This document shows positions 8,775 to 18,068 of a stretch of 64,000 nt of DNA, one piece after another (position 1 is the stretch's first letter; every line of letters begins with the position of its first letter). The notes under the pieces are model-generated. The model did no database searches. It was not told the origin of the DNA and saw nothing but the letters and a program-made list of their open reading frames with translations. The position numbers and the translations under genes were made by a program. This DNA comes from Paenibacillus cookii (GTDB lineage: Bacteria; Bacillota; Bacilli; Paenibacillales; Paenibacillaceae): assembly GCF_018333375.1 (NCBI RefSeq), contig NZ_BORW01000009.1, forward strand, positions 62,001 to 126,000. The letters run 5' to 3'.

Positions 8775-9005
8775 TTTTATGATCCCCCCTTATGTCACTA
8801 TCCCCTGGTCTCAAGCCTCTGGTCGTGGTGTTTATTCAGCAACATTTTAGCAGATGCGGACGGAAACGGAATTTTCTCTGCGAGAGTTTTATCTCATTTT
8901 CAGCAATTTTTTATCTTTTTTTAAGGTTCGGATAAATCCAATGCCGATTTTCGGTTCGTACTTAGGGTGAATAAAAAATATTTTCAATTAGGAGGGTTAT
9001 GCTTC

Positions 9006-10172
9006 ATGACACGATTCCTTAGGAACATCAAACTGACGGGCCTTATTTTTCTTGTTTTGGCGCTTGGAATCGGTCCACTTCTCGGCGGTATACCCGCTCA
9101 TGCGGCTGGAGGGTTGACCTTGTATACGACGTATACGTCCATTTCGGTCCCGCCCGGCGAATCTCTCAATTACAACGTCGAGCTGAAAAACGACACCGGC
9201 AGCGTCGTCACGGTCCCGCTGTCCATTGAAGGACTGCCTCAAAACTGGACGGCCAAAATGACCGGCGGCGGCTGGGATCTGAACGAAATTTCGGTCATGC
9301 CGAATTCGTCGCAATCGATCAACCTTGCCGTTACGGTTCCGATGCAAATCGATAAAGGCACCTATCGCTTTACGCTCAAAGCGGGAACTTTGGCTTCCTT
9401 GCCCCTGACGGTGCAAATTACGGAAAAAGGCACTTACCAAACGGAGCTGACCACGGACCAGGCCAACATGGAAGGGCATTCGGACGCGACATTTACGTAT
9501 TCGGTCAATTTGCAAAACCGGACGGCCGAAAAGCAGACCTATGCGCTGACTTCGCAGGCGGAGGCCGGATGGGACGTGACGTTTAGCGCGGACGGCAAGC
9601 AGGTATCTTCCGTCGAAGTCGATCCGGGCGCAAGCAAAGCGATCACCGTCAACGTCAAACCGGCCGAAAACGTAACGAAGGGAACGTTCAAAATCCCGAT
9701 TCGGGCGCATAACCAATCGACGGACGCCCAGCTTGTGCTGGAAGCGGCCATTTCCGGCAAATACAGCATGGAGTTGACGACGCCGAGCGGATTGCTCAGC
9801 ACGAGCGTAAAAGCAGGCGGAAGCAAAACGATCGAGCTCGTCGTCAAAAACACCGGAACTGCCGATTTGACCGATATTAACCTGACCTCCTCCACCCCGG
9901 CCAACTGGGAGGTGACATTTAATCCGAAAACGATCGACAAGCTGGCTGCGGGCAAATCCACGACGGTCGAAGCCAAGCTCACGTCCAGCGATAAAGCCAT
10001 CGCGGGCGATTACGTCACGGATATGACGGCTCAGGCATCGGAGGCCTCCTCGACGGCAACCTTCCGGGTCGCGGTCAAAGGCTCCGTCCTGTGGGGATGG
10101 ATCGGCGTATTGATCATTCTCATCATTCTTGGCGGCATCTATGTGCTCATTCGTAAATATGGGAGGAGATAA
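9006..10172 (+). CDS. Secreted/membrane NEW3-domain protein
   Basis: The 388-aa product starts with a signal peptide (hydrophobic core LIFLVLALGIGPLLGG, cleavage after AHA near residue 34), continues with three repeated beta-sandwich modules of NEW3/COG1470 type (repeats with SVPPGESLNYNVELKN, DATFTYSVNLQN and GGSKTIELVVKNTG), and ends in one membrane helix with a basic tail. It would be anchored with the modules outside. AGGAGGG at 8991-8997 selects the ATG at 9006 over the earlier in-frame start. It precedes an ABC ATPase and permease with one-base overlap, an arrangement often seen with such proteins; its partner or ligand is unknown. Confidence 0.8.
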   Translation: MTRFLRNIKLTGLIFLVLALGIGPLLGGIPAHAAGGLTLYTTYTSISVPPGESLNYNVELKNDTGSVVTVPLSIEGLPQNWTAKMTGGGWDLNEISVMPNSSQSINLAVTVPMQIDKGTYRFTLKAGTLASLPLTVQITEKGTYQTELTTDQANMEGHSDATFTYSVNLQNRTAEKQTYALTSQAEAGWDVTFSADGKQVSSVEVDPGASKAITVNVKPAENVTKGTFKIPIRAHNQSTDAQLVLEAAISGKYSMELTTPSGLLSTSVKAGGSKTIELVVKNTGTADLTDINLTSSTPANWEVTFNPKTIDKLAAGKSTTVEAKLTSSDKAIAGDYVTDMTAQASEASSTATFRVAVKGSVLWGWIGVLIILIILGGIYVLIRKYGRR

Positions 10173-11185
10173 TGGTGGCGGAAACAGTCATCGACATCGA
10201 GCAATTGTCCAAAAGCTACGGCAGCCATCGGGCCGTTGACAGCTTGTCCCTGCAAATCCGCCGCGGTGAAATTTTCGGGCTTCTCGGCCCCAACGGGGCC
10301 GGGAAATCCACGACGATATTGATGCTGCTCGGTCTCAGCGAGCCGGACGGCGGAAGGATCAACGTCCTCGGCATGAACCCGACCCGCCGGCCCATCGAAG
10401 TGAAGCGGCGGGTCGGCTACCTGCCCGATGATGTCGGCTTCTACGAGGATTGGACCGGCCTGGAGAATCTGCAGCTGACCGCAAGGCTGAACGGAATCGG
10501 CGAGAAAGAAGCCCGGGAGCGCGCGATGCGGCTCCTTGGCGAGGTAGGGCTGAAGGATGCCGCCCATAAAAAAGCGGGCACGTACTCGCGCGGGATGCGG
10601 CAGCGCCTCGGCCTCGCCGACGTCCTCATCAAGCAGCCGGAGATCATCATCCTGGACGAACCGACGCTGGGGATCGACCCGAAAGGGATCGACGAGCTGC
10701 TGGCGCTGATTTACGGGCTTAGCCGGGAGCAAGGGTTAACCGTCCTCCTATCCTCTCACCAGCTGCACCAAGTCCAGCAGATTTGCGACCGGGTCGGCCT
10801 TTTCGTTAAAGGCAAACTTCTGGCGGAAGGCAATCTGGAGGCGTTGACCCGGCAGCTGTTGACGGATACGCCGATCGTGATCACCGCGGAAGTGGACCGG
10901 GCCGATCAGCAGCTGCTTGATCGACTGGCCGAATTGGAGCAGGTTCGTGACGTACAATCCGGAGCGGAAGATCCGGATGCAGTCCTGCCCTCCAGCAGCC
11001 GCGTTTTGCTCCAGATCGGATGCAGCGAGGACTGCAGCGACGCGATTGCCCGCATGATCGTTTCGTCGGGCGTTTCGTTATACAACCTGCAGCGAAAACA
11101 ATACGGCCTGGATGAAATTTATCGACGTTATTTTGCGGGAGGTGAGGAACATGGAAGCAAGCGTTCTAAAAAGGCGGCTAAATAA
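10172..11185 (+). CDS. ABC transporter ATP-binding protein
   Basis: This 337-aa ATPase has Walker A GPNGAGKS (about 39-46), signature YSRGMRQRL, Walker B IIILDEPTLGIDP and the H-loop SSHQ. The C-terminal 120 residues are an extra domain of the type found in drug- or NosF-like exporters. GGGAGGAG overlaps the end of the NEW3 gene. It powers the ABC-2 permease encoded next; substrate unknown. Confidence 0.92.
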   Translation: MVAETVIDIEQLSKSYGSHRAVDSLSLQIRRGEIFGLLGPNGAGKSTTILMLLGLSEPDGGRINVLGMNPTRRPIEVKRRVGYLPDDVGFYEDWTGLENLQLTARLNGIGEKEARERAMRLLGEVGLKDAAHKKAGTYSRGMRQRLGLADVLIKQPEIIILDEPTLGIDPKGIDELLALIYGLSREQGLTVLLSSHQLHQVQQICDRVGLFVKGKLLAEGNLEALTRQLLTDTPIVITAEVDRADQQLLDRLAELEQVRDVQSGAEDPDAVLPSSSRVLLQIGCSEDCSDAIARMIVSSGVSLYNLQRKQYGLDEIYRRYFAGGEEHGSKRSKKAAK

Positions 11186-12233
11186 ATGGCGGAATGCGGT
11201 GTCGGAGCGCCTGCCCGACGGGCTTCGCAAATTTGCGGGCTCCTTGTCGGACCGCGACCGCTTCGACAAGTCCAACTCCAATCCGGCGGCGTTTCGGGTG
11301 CTCGTTCGCAAGGAAATCGCCGACCATGTCCGAAGCTGGCGGTTCATTTTGCTGCTGGCGATCATTTTCCTGACCTGCGTCGCCTCCCTCTATACCGCTT
11401 TGAACAGCCTGCAGGACGCCATCAAATCGGAGGACGGTTACAGCGATTTCGTCATTTTGAAGCTGTTTACCATTTCGGACGGCACCCTGCCTTCCTTCAT
11501 CGGATTCATCGGGTTTCTCGGTCCGCTGCTCGGCATCGGCCTCGGATTCGACGCCGTGAACAGCGAACGCAACAAAGGAACGTTAAGCAGGATCATGGCG
11601 CAGCCCATCCACCGCGACGATTTGCTAAACGCCAAATTCACCGCCTCCTTGTTTATCATCGGGTTTATGTTTTTGGCGCTGGGCTTGCTCGTTTTATCGC
11701 TTGGTCTCCTTATTGTGGGACTTCCCCCATCCTTCGAGGAGCTGCTGCGGATATTGGCGTTTTTGGTGGTAACGGTATTTTACATCGGTTTTTGGCTGAA
11801 TTTATCCATCCTGTTTTCGGTGCGTTTTCGGCAGCCCGCAACGTCGGCCTTGGCCGGCATCGCGGTATGGCTGTTCTTCAGCTTCTTTTACGACATGATC
11901 CTCAACCTGTTGTCCTCCGCGCTTGTTCGGAACAATCAAGCTTCGACCGTTGACGATATGTTGAATCATGTCAACCTGATGCTGGGACTCAGCCGGATTT
12001 CCCCGTATACCTTGTTCAACGAAGCCACCTCGACGCTATTGATGCCTACCGTGCGAAATTTGGGGCCGCTGACGACCGAGCAGGCTTACGGGGCGATCGA
12101 CAGCCCGCTTCCTTTCGGGCAAAGCCTGCTGCTCGTATGGCCGCAGGTCACAGGCCTGATCGCGCTGACGCTTGTCTGCTTCGCCATTTCTTACGTGATG
12201 TTTTTGCGCCAGGAAATCCGCGGACGCTCTTAA
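11151..12233 (+). CDS. ABC-2 type permease (NosY-like)
   Basis: The 360-aa protein has a basic cytosolic N-terminus of about 60 residues, then six hydrophobic segments (first FILLLAIIFLTCVASLYTAL; last TGLIALTLVCFAISYVMFL) and the ABC-2 feature NSERNKGTLSRIMAQPI between segments two and three. GGGAGGTGAGG precedes the ATG at 11151, which lies inside the ATPase gene (35-base overlap). An upstream ATG at 11112 lacks such a site. With its two upstream genes it forms a NEW3-ATPase-permease operon. Confidence 0.88.
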   Translation: MEASVLKRRLNKWRNAVSERLPDGLRKFAGSLSDRDRFDKSNSNPAAFRVLVRKEIADHVRSWRFILLLAIIFLTCVASLYTALNSLQDAIKSEDGYSDFVILKLFTISDGTLPSFIGFIGFLGPLLGIGLGFDAVNSERNKGTLSRIMAQPIHRDDLLNAKFTASLFIIGFMFLALGLLVLSLGLLIVGLPPSFEELLRILAFLVVTVFYIGFWLNLSILFSVRFRQPATSALAGIAVWLFFSFFYDMILNLLSSALVRNNQASTVDDMLNHVNLMLGLSRISPYTLFNEATSTLLMPTVRNLGPLTTEQAYGAIDSPLPFGQSLLLVWPQVTGLIALTLVCFAISYVMFLRQEIRGRS

Positions 12234-12270
12234 TGCCGCGAACGTTGCAGGCATTCGGCCGCGAATCATA

Positions 12271-12310
12271 GCAGCCCCCCCGATGTATTTTTCGGGGGCT
12301 GCTTTTTTTA
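12271..12310 (+). terminator. Terminator after the NEW3/ABC operon
   Basis: AGCAGCCCCC and GGGGGCTGCT form a GC-rich stem around GATGTATTTTTC, followed by seven T. Confidence 0.92.
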
Positions 12311-12419
12311 CGGCCGCTTCCGTCGGTTTCCGTGTCACTTGGGCGGATGCTGCATAGACTGGAATGGTAATAGCCGTTTGCGAAAAATGGATTGCTGTAC
12401 CGGAAAGGATAACGCGGAA

Positions 12420-13733
12420 ATGATCGTTTTTATCGTTTCGAAAGGCAGTTATACGGAGATGATTCAAACCGAAATATCCGTTAAGGAGGCGCTCCCTGAA
12501 GCGCGGGTGGAGCGTTTGCCGGAAATGAATCCGGGTAAAGTGCTCAATGAGATCCTCGCGGTTTGCAGGGAGCCGTTTTTTCTTGCTTTATACGGCGGCG
12601 ACACTTTCACCCCTGCAATCAAAGAGGAGCTTATGAGCCGGATTGCCGACATGCATCCGGAAACGGGTGCGGTCGTACTCCATCCCAAAGGCCGTTCCCG
12701 CCCCGGCTCAAAGCAAGGTTTCGACGCCCCCCACGGGATCTTATGGCGGACCGCAGCCGTCACGCCTTCTGCTTATGGCGGATTTTCCGAATCCAGCCAT
12801 CTCCCCTTCAGTGTCTATCTATGGATCGAAAGATTGTTCCGGCTTCGCCCGGCTTGGACGTGGGAAGCTCTGGAAACCGACTCGTTTGTTCCTTCCAAAG
12901 CGGTTCGCCCCGGGCCGCCCTTGCACCAAGCCGCTTACGATGACGTCTTCGCCCTGCTGCGGCAGCCTTTGGAACCGCCCGGCCCGAAACATTCCGAAAA
13001 CCTGTCCGACCCGGTCATTTCGGTTGTGATCTGCACCTATAACGATGCCGCTTATCTCCCGTGGGCCGTGCGCTCCGTCGTTGCCCAGTCCTATGCGGCC
13101 TGGGAGCTGATCATCGTCGATGACGGATCGACCGACGGAACGGACGAATATGTAAAAAAACTGAAAGGTCACGGAAAGATCCGCTGCTTGACCAACGCAA
13201 ACAATCAAGGGAAGGCGGAATCGCTGAACCAAGCATTGACGATGGCAAAAGGCAAATGGCTCTTGGAACTCGACGCCGATGATTGGCTATCCTCGGACTG
13301 CCTGCTGCACCTTGCAAAAACGGCTTTAGCTTTGCGGCATGAAGCAGCCGTGTACGCGGACCATCATGAATGGATCCAGCGTATGCACGGCCAGCTGATG
13401 TACCGGGGAGTCAAACAGGCGCCTTCTGCCCTTTCGGCCGGCAAGCTTCTGGCGGAAGGATGGGTGATCGCCCCCCGGATGTACCGCACGAGCTTTTTGA
13501 AGAAACACCAAGGGTGGAACGCGTCCGCCCCGTGGGGCGGAAGATTGTTCGAAGACGTGGAATTGTTGGCAAGACTGTCCTTAAAGGAAACTTTGCATTA
13601 CATCGCTCTCCCTCTCTATCACCGCCGGATTCGAAGCAGCAGCGTCTCCCGGATTCATGCGTCTTTATACGAGCGTTGGAGTTCATGGGTGGCGGATCGA
13701 ACGTTAAGCAGCCCCGCCGATCTCGATCATTAA
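12420..13733 (+). CDS. Two-module GT2 glycosyltransferase
   Basis: The 437-aa protein ends in a good family-2 glycosyltransferase: SVVICTYNDAAYLPWAVRSV near residue 198, VDDGSTDGTDEY, the DXD-type LDADDW, and FEDVELLARL as the acid-base region. The first 190 residues look like a second, eroded GT2 module (YGGDT in place of the DXD motif, then a YGGF patch), which probably does not catalyse. ATG at 12420 is taken as start with GGAAAGG upstream; longer forms lack a binding site. It opens the glycan region; the acceptor is unknown. Confidence 0.78.
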   Translation: MIVFIVSKGSYTEMIQTEISVKEALPEARVERLPEMNPGKVLNEILAVCREPFFLALYGGDTFTPAIKEELMSRIADMHPETGAVVLHPKGRSRPGSKQGFDAPHGILWRTAAVTPSAYGGFSESSHLPFSVYLWIERLFRLRPAWTWEALETDSFVPSKAVRPGPPLHQAAYDDVFALLRQPLEPPGPKHSENLSDPVISVVICTYNDAAYLPWAVRSVVAQSYAAWELIIVDDGSTDGTDEYVKKLKGHGKIRCLTNANNQGKAESLNQALTMAKGKWLLELDADDWLSSDCLLHLAKTALALRHEAAVYADHHEWIQRMHGQLMYRGVKQAPSALSAGKLLAEGWVIAPRMYRTSFLKKHQGWNASAPWGGRLFEDVELLARLSLKETLHYIALPLYHRRIRSSSVSRIHASLYERWSSWVADRTLSSPADLDH

Positions 13734-13930
13734 GGTAGGATGCGGACGTAAGTAACATTGTTGATAAATGCGGTAACCTGCTGGGATGACGGAATATAAT
13801 TCGAACTCGACAGCTGAACGGTTATCAAACCTCCCGCGGCGGCGGACAGCTGACCTTGAAGAAACTGTCCGGGTTGAACGATTTCGGTCCTTCTTCCGAT
13901 GAACGCGTTTAAGGCTTCAATAAAATTCAT
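13730..13930 (-). CDS. Small coat-like protein (DUF2642-like)
   Basis: A 66-aa protein MNFIEALNAFIGRRTEIVQP... followed by a Gly-Leu-Leu beta-rich core and FINNVTYVRILP. Its pattern, a short beta-barrel with I-G-R-x-x-E-I-x-x-P-G and a conserved hydrophobic C-terminus, resembles DUF2642-type small proteins of spore formers. It overlaps the end of the glycosyltransferase gene by 4 bases on the other strand. Only 37 bases separate it from the next upstream gene, so the two small genes are probably cotranscribed. No catalytic residues; function not known. Confidence 0.6.
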   Translation of the reverse strand: MNFIEALNAFIGRRTEIVQPGQFLQGQLSAAAGGLITVQLSSSNYIPSSQQVTAFINNVTYVRILP

Positions 13931-13967
13931 TCGTATTCCCCCTCTTCCCTGTCAAGCAAGCTTTTTC

Positions 13968-14387
13968 TCAAAGTACGGAGAGGACGCTGCGCAGCGGAAG
14001 CAGCACGATGCTGCCGTCGGCCTCCCTCAGCTGGATGAAATCTTCGCCGATCAATAACAGGGTGCCGAATAACGTGCCCGCCGGCGTCTCGATCGTCACC
14101 TTCGAGTTGAGTTTTGAAGCCAAAAATTGAACCGTGCCGGGCTGGTTTGAAGTCAGCGAACCCACCTGTTCCTGAAGGGAGGATACCTGGGCGGAAAGGC
14201 CGTTTACCCGGTTCCGGAGCCGTTTCAGTTGCCTGGACAGCCTGGCAAGGCTGACGACGACGAATCTTTTCAGACCATGCAGCTTATGTTTCAGCGCGCT
14301 TTTTTTACGGCTGCCGGCATCCGGCTTGTGCCGATGCGCATCCGCCGCGCAATCCGTGTGATGGAATTTTTTTCGATGCAGCTCCAC
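13968..14387 (-). CDS. Basic coiled-coil protein with DUF2642-like tail
   Basis: This 139-aa protein starts with a very basic, His-rich segment (residues 1-45), continues with a coiled-coil heptad stretch (LSRQLKRLRNRVNGLSAQV...) and ends in LNSKVTIETPAGTLFGTLLL, a beta-rich domain that matches the 66-aa neighbour in layout (T/P-x-G-x-L-x-G). The start is GTG at 14387, preceded by AAGGAGGTAAAAGCT. Two paralogous domains side by side suggest a structural role at the spore or cell surface, which is inference. Confidence 0.6.
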   Translation of the reverse strand: MELHRKKFHHTDCAADAHRHKPDAGSRKKSALKHKLHGLKRFVVVSLARLSRQLKRLRNRVNGLSAQVSSLQEQVGSLTSNQPGTVQFLASKLNSKVTIETPAGTLFGTLLLIGEDFIQLREADGSIVLLPLRSVLSVL

Positions 14388-14416
14388 AGCTTTTACCTCC
14401 TTCGTTTAGTCATGAG

Positions 14417-14425
14417 TACAATATG
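14417..14425 (-). promoter_or_regulatory. SigE/SigK-like -10 element
   Basis: On the minus strand the bases read CATATTGTA, matching the mother-cell sigma -10 consensus CATAnnnTA. It lies 30-38 bases upstream of the GTG start of the coiled-coil gene. No matching -35 element was found, so this is weak. Confidence 0.35.
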
Positions 14426-14613
14426 TTTTCATGATGCAGGCGGCTACCGTGGAGATTAAAGTTAATGAATATGCCTAAGGCGGTCAAAGCAGTGGCGCGA
14501 ACGACGGAAATTGATCGAACATTTAAGGATTGCAATAGTTTTTTACCCAAGCGGATATCCGCCGCCGTACATATTTTGAAGATAGACAATCGTTTAGGGA
14601 GGAGAACACCGCT

Positions 14614-17208
14614 TTGAAGAGACGACATTCAAGGCCACGGAAGCCTAAAATCAAATCCGTATCCCCTACGGTTTCAAAACCTGCCAAACGCAAAACAAAG
14701 GCGCCGATCAGACGGATCGATCCGCACCCTCCCGTCATTCCGGCATTCCGGCACGATACGGGCGCATCCGCGGACCCGCTGGCGGCCCCATTGGCTGCAA
14801 GCAGCGATCATACGGCAAATCACGCGGCCGATTCGAGAACCACCGAGACTGCCGCAGGCCATGCGGGGATGTACGACGTGTTCCGTTTTCCGGTAATCGA
14901 TTGGGATTTCAGATGGCAAAGGCCCCAGCAGATGTCGGTCCAGTTCGCGCGGCACGGTCATCGCGTCTTTTATGCGACCACGACGATGTCCGTTCTCCCA
15001 AAAGAAGATGCCGCATTCGATGAGGTTGCAAGATACGTCAAGGTGAAGCTCGTCGAACCGAACGTTTGGCTTGTCACGTTATGCGCGAACCGAAACTTGA
15101 ACCTATATACCGATCAGATGAGCGCAACGGATATTCGGTATTTGAATTGGTCCATCGAGTATATCCGGGAACGGTTCCAAATCGGACATTTGGTATCCAT
15201 CGTCGACCTCCCTTTCTGGACGCCGCTTGTCTCCTCCATGGAAGACAGCAAGCTGCTGTATGACTGCATGGACGAACATAACGGTTTTTCGACGAACGCC
15301 CCGTCGATGATCCGGCTGGAGGAACAGCTTGCCCGCAAAGCGGATCTTGTGTTGGCCTCATCCCAACGGCTGCATGACCGCATGAAATCATACCATTCCT
15401 CCCCGCTTTTGCTCCGCAACGCCGCAGATGCTGCCCATTTTGCAGCGCATGCTCCGGTTGCACCCGAGCTCGCTTCCATTCAAGGACCTGTGATCGGCTA
15501 CTACGGAGCGATATCGGATTGGTTCGACGCCAAGCTCGTGGAACGGATGGCCGAACGAAGACCGGAGTGGACCTTTGCCCTGATCGGCCATACCTTTGGC
15601 TGCGATACGGCTGGGCTGGAGAAATTGCCGAACGTGCTTCTTTTGGGCGAAAAACGCTATCACGAGCTTCCGATGTATCTTCATCGGTTCGATGCGGCGA
15701 TTATTCCGTTTTTGCAAAACGAGCTTACCAAGGCAACGAACCCTGTGAAGCTGTACGAGTATTTGGCGGCAGGAAAGCCCGTCGTGTCAACGGCTTTGCC
15801 GGAGCTGGAAACCGTCGCCGCCGGGCTTACCGTCATCGCGCGTACCCCGGAAGCCTTCGAACAAGCGGTGGAACGCTCCCTGCGGCAGAATAACCCTCAG
15901 CTTATGGAGGCCAGAAAAAATTTTGCATCAAGCCATACTTGGGAAACACGGTATGAAGAACTGCACCGGACCATTTTGAAACGGCTGTTTCCAAAGGTGA
16001 GCATCGTCATGCTGGCGCATAACAACTGGCCCTATACGCGTCAATGCCTCTTCAGCTTGCAGAAGCCCGGACGTTATCCCCATCTGGAAGTGATCGTCAT
16101 CGACAACGGTTCGACGGACGAAACGTCCCAACGATTGGCGGAGCTGGATCCCGACTGCTTCAAAATCATCCGCTCCGACGTGAATCTCGGTTTCGCCGCG
16201 GGGAACTCCCTCGGGTGCCGCAAAGCTGCAGGGGAGTACATCATCCTGCTGAATAACGACACGATCGTGCCCGACGGAAGCTGGATTCGCAGGCTGATCC
16301 GCCCTTTGGAGAAACACCCGGGAATCGGCATGTCCGGGCCGATGTCCAATCATGTGGGCAACGACCAGGCGGTGGATTTGTTCGTAGGCAATCCCGTGGA
16401 AGGAGCCAATCCCCATTGGTTAAAAGAGTTTTACGGACTCTATAAAGGGCGGAGCCGGTATACCGACTTGTTGGGCTTTTTTTGCGTGGCCATGCGGCGG
16501 AGCGTGTTTGAAGAAGTTGGGGGGCTGGACAGCAAATACGGCATCGGGATGTTCGAGGATGATGATTATTGCGAACAGGTCCGGCGGGCCGGGTACAAAC
16601 TTCTGATCGTCGAAGACGCATTTGTGTACCACCACGGAAGCGCCACGATCAAAAAACTGAAGCAGGAACAATACGATGATTTGTGGAGAAGCAACAAAGC
16701 CTATTATGAACGGAAATGGAACAAACCGTGGCGGCAGCCGAAACGGCCGGAAAATATTTTTTATGGAGCGGATACGCCCGAAGGGGTAGCGGGAAAACTC
16801 GGCGGTCGCCCCTGCCTGTTGGTTCTCGGCGGCCGCGAATGGTCAAGAACTCCGGCACGCTGGCAGCAGATGGTCCGAGAACTGTCGCAGCGGAATGACT
16901 GCATCATCGTCGTGTATTTGTCGGCGTATTTCGGCCATGAGGTCGTCGGCATCCGAAAAGCCGGACCTCGCTTGTATGTAACGAACAGGCCGGATTTGTT
17001 CAGCCATGCCGATCTCGAAAGCGTGGTCTACTGCGGCGGAACCGATGTTCTCCCTTATTTTTCTTCCGACCGCTGCGTGGTCGATACCTTCTCGTACCAT
17101 GCCCATCAGCTGGACGATCTGAAAATAAAGCTGCAAACCCCAAGGGTGCTCGAAACGGAAGACGTGCCGCTCCTCATCTCCCAAATGCGGAGGGCTCCTC
17201 AACCGTAA
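14614..17208 (+). CDS. Fused GT4-like and GT2 glycosyltransferase (864 aa)
   Basis: The protein starts at a TTG preceded by AGGGAGGAGA. Residues 1-80 are basic and low-complexity. About 85-445 form a GT-B domain (IDWDFRWQRPQQMSVQFARHG, GYYGAISDWFD, and the donor-site TNPVKLYEYLAAGKPVVST). About 455-700 form a GT2 domain (SIVMLAHNNWPYTRQCLFSL, VIDNGSTDETSQRL, NNDTIVPDG, and FEDDDYCEQVRRAG). The last 150 residues are an extra domain of unknown fold. Such double enzymes build surface glycans by adding two sugars in turn. The gene stands alone on this strand facing the downstream glycan operon. Confidence 0.85.
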   Translation: MKRRHSRPRKPKIKSVSPTVSKPAKRKTKAPIRRIDPHPPVIPAFRHDTGASADPLAAPLAASSDHTANHAADSRTTETAAGHAGMYDVFRFPVIDWDFRWQRPQQMSVQFARHGHRVFYATTTMSVLPKEDAAFDEVARYVKVKLVEPNVWLVTLCANRNLNLYTDQMSATDIRYLNWSIEYIRERFQIGHLVSIVDLPFWTPLVSSMEDSKLLYDCMDEHNGFSTNAPSMIRLEEQLARKADLVLASSQRLHDRMKSYHSSPLLLRNAADAAHFAAHAPVAPELASIQGPVIGYYGAISDWFDAKLVERMAERRPEWTFALIGHTFGCDTAGLEKLPNVLLLGEKRYHELPMYLHRFDAAIIPFLQNELTKATNPVKLYEYLAAGKPVVSTALPELETVAAGLTVIARTPEAFEQAVERSLRQNNPQLMEARKNFASSHTWETRYEELHRTILKRLFPKVSIVMLAHNNWPYTRQCLFSLQKPGRYPHLEVIVIDNGSTDETSQRLAELDPDCFKIIRSDVNLGFAAGNSLGCRKAAGEYIILLNNDTIVPDGSWIRRLIRPLEKHPGIGMSGPMSNHVGNDQAVDLFVGNPVEGANPHWLKEFYGLYKGRSRYTDLLGFFCVAMRRSVFEEVGGLDSKYGIGMFEDDDYCEQVRRAGYKLLIVEDAFVYHHGSATIKKLKQEQYDDLWRSNKAYYERKWNKPWRQPKRPENIFYGADTPEGVAGKLGGRPCLLVLGGREWSRTPARWQQMVRELSQRNDCIIVVYLSAYFGHEVVGIRKAGPRLYVTNRPDLFSHADLESVVYCGGTDVLPYFSSDRCVVDTFSYHAHQLDDLKIKLQTPRVLETEDVPLLISQMRRAPQP

Positions 17209-17253
17209 TCCCGGATGAAAGGAACTGTCCCTCGTAATAAAGCAAAGACTCCG

Positions 17254-17314
17254 CAAAAAAAAGCTTTCGTCTACCGAGCCATTTTGGCCCGGCATGGCGA
17301 AAGCTTTTCTTTTT
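17254..17314. terminator. Bidirectional terminator in glycan region
   Basis: AAAAAAAAGCTTTCG (17255-17269) pairs with CGAAAGCTTTTCTTTTT (17298-17314); A and T runs flank the stem between two convergent genes. Confidence 0.8.
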
Positions 17315-18068
17315 AACGATGCTCCGGGTTTGCGGCGATGTACCGCCGGACGACTTCCGGATGGCTTCCCTCGAAAGGTACGGTGGCGATCCGGTATTCC
17401 GCATGGTCAAAATGCCAATCCGGTTCCCCTTTGTTGTCGGGGACGTTGACGTCTCCGCGGCGGTTATCGTTAAACTTGATTTTTTTCCCAAGCGCATAAT
17501 GATAATGATAGATGTTCACGTCCACGCGATCCCGGGGAAGGCTCCAAATGCTCCGTCCGCCCTCGCCCTCGAGCGTGCAATGATGCTTTTCGTCCCGGTA
17601 ACGGATCCCGATGTTCGCCCGCCACATCCGCGTGATGTCGTTGGACCATCGCTCGTCTCCGGGACTATTGACGCGGAGCGTCCACGGATTTCCCCAAAAA
17701 TTGACGAACGGAAACTGATAGATGTCCACGTCCATCCGGTTCATGAGCTCGGGCAACACGTCGCGAAACCGGTCATCCATCAGTTCGTCGACGTCCAGGT
17801 TCATGATCCAATCTCCGGTCGCCTGGCCGATCAGGAAGTTTCGGACTTGGGACTCGTTCCAGTCGTCGGTGTACGGCATTCCGGTTTGCGGCATGGTGAA
17901 TAAACGGATCGGCAAATGCGGAAGGTAGGATTCGATGAGAGGTACGGTCCGATCCGTGCTTCCGCCGTCCACGATCACGATTTCGTCCGCATAAGCGGCC
18001 GCGCTTTCCAAATATAGGGGAATAAACGTTTCTTCGTTCAACACCGGAACGATGAGGGAAAGTTTCAT
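17313..18068 (-). CDS. GT2 family glycosyltransferase
   Basis: The 251-aa protein is a short GT2 enzyme: LSLIVPVLNEETFIPLYLES at the start, DEIVIVDGGSTDRTVPLIES, and MNLDVDELMDD as the metal-binding acidic motif. The original longer frame starts at 18209, but AGGGAGGACG stands before the ATG at 18068. Its start overlaps the stop of the upstream gene by four bases (18065-18068), which marks an operon. Likely adds a sugar to a lipid or protein carrier; acceptor unknown. Confidence 0.88.
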   Translation of the reverse strand: MKLSLIVPVLNEETFIPLYLESAAAYADEIVIVDGGSTDRTVPLIESYLPHLPIRLFTMPQTGMPYTDDWNESQVRNFLIGQATGDWIMNLDVDELMDDRFRDVLPELMNRMDVDIYQFPFVNFWGNPWTLRVNSPGDERWSNDITRMWRANIGIRYRDEKHHCTLEGEGGRSIWSLPRDRVDVNIYHYHYALGKKIKFNDNRRGDVNVPDNKGEPDWHFDHAEYRIATVPFEGSHPEVVRRYIAANPEHR

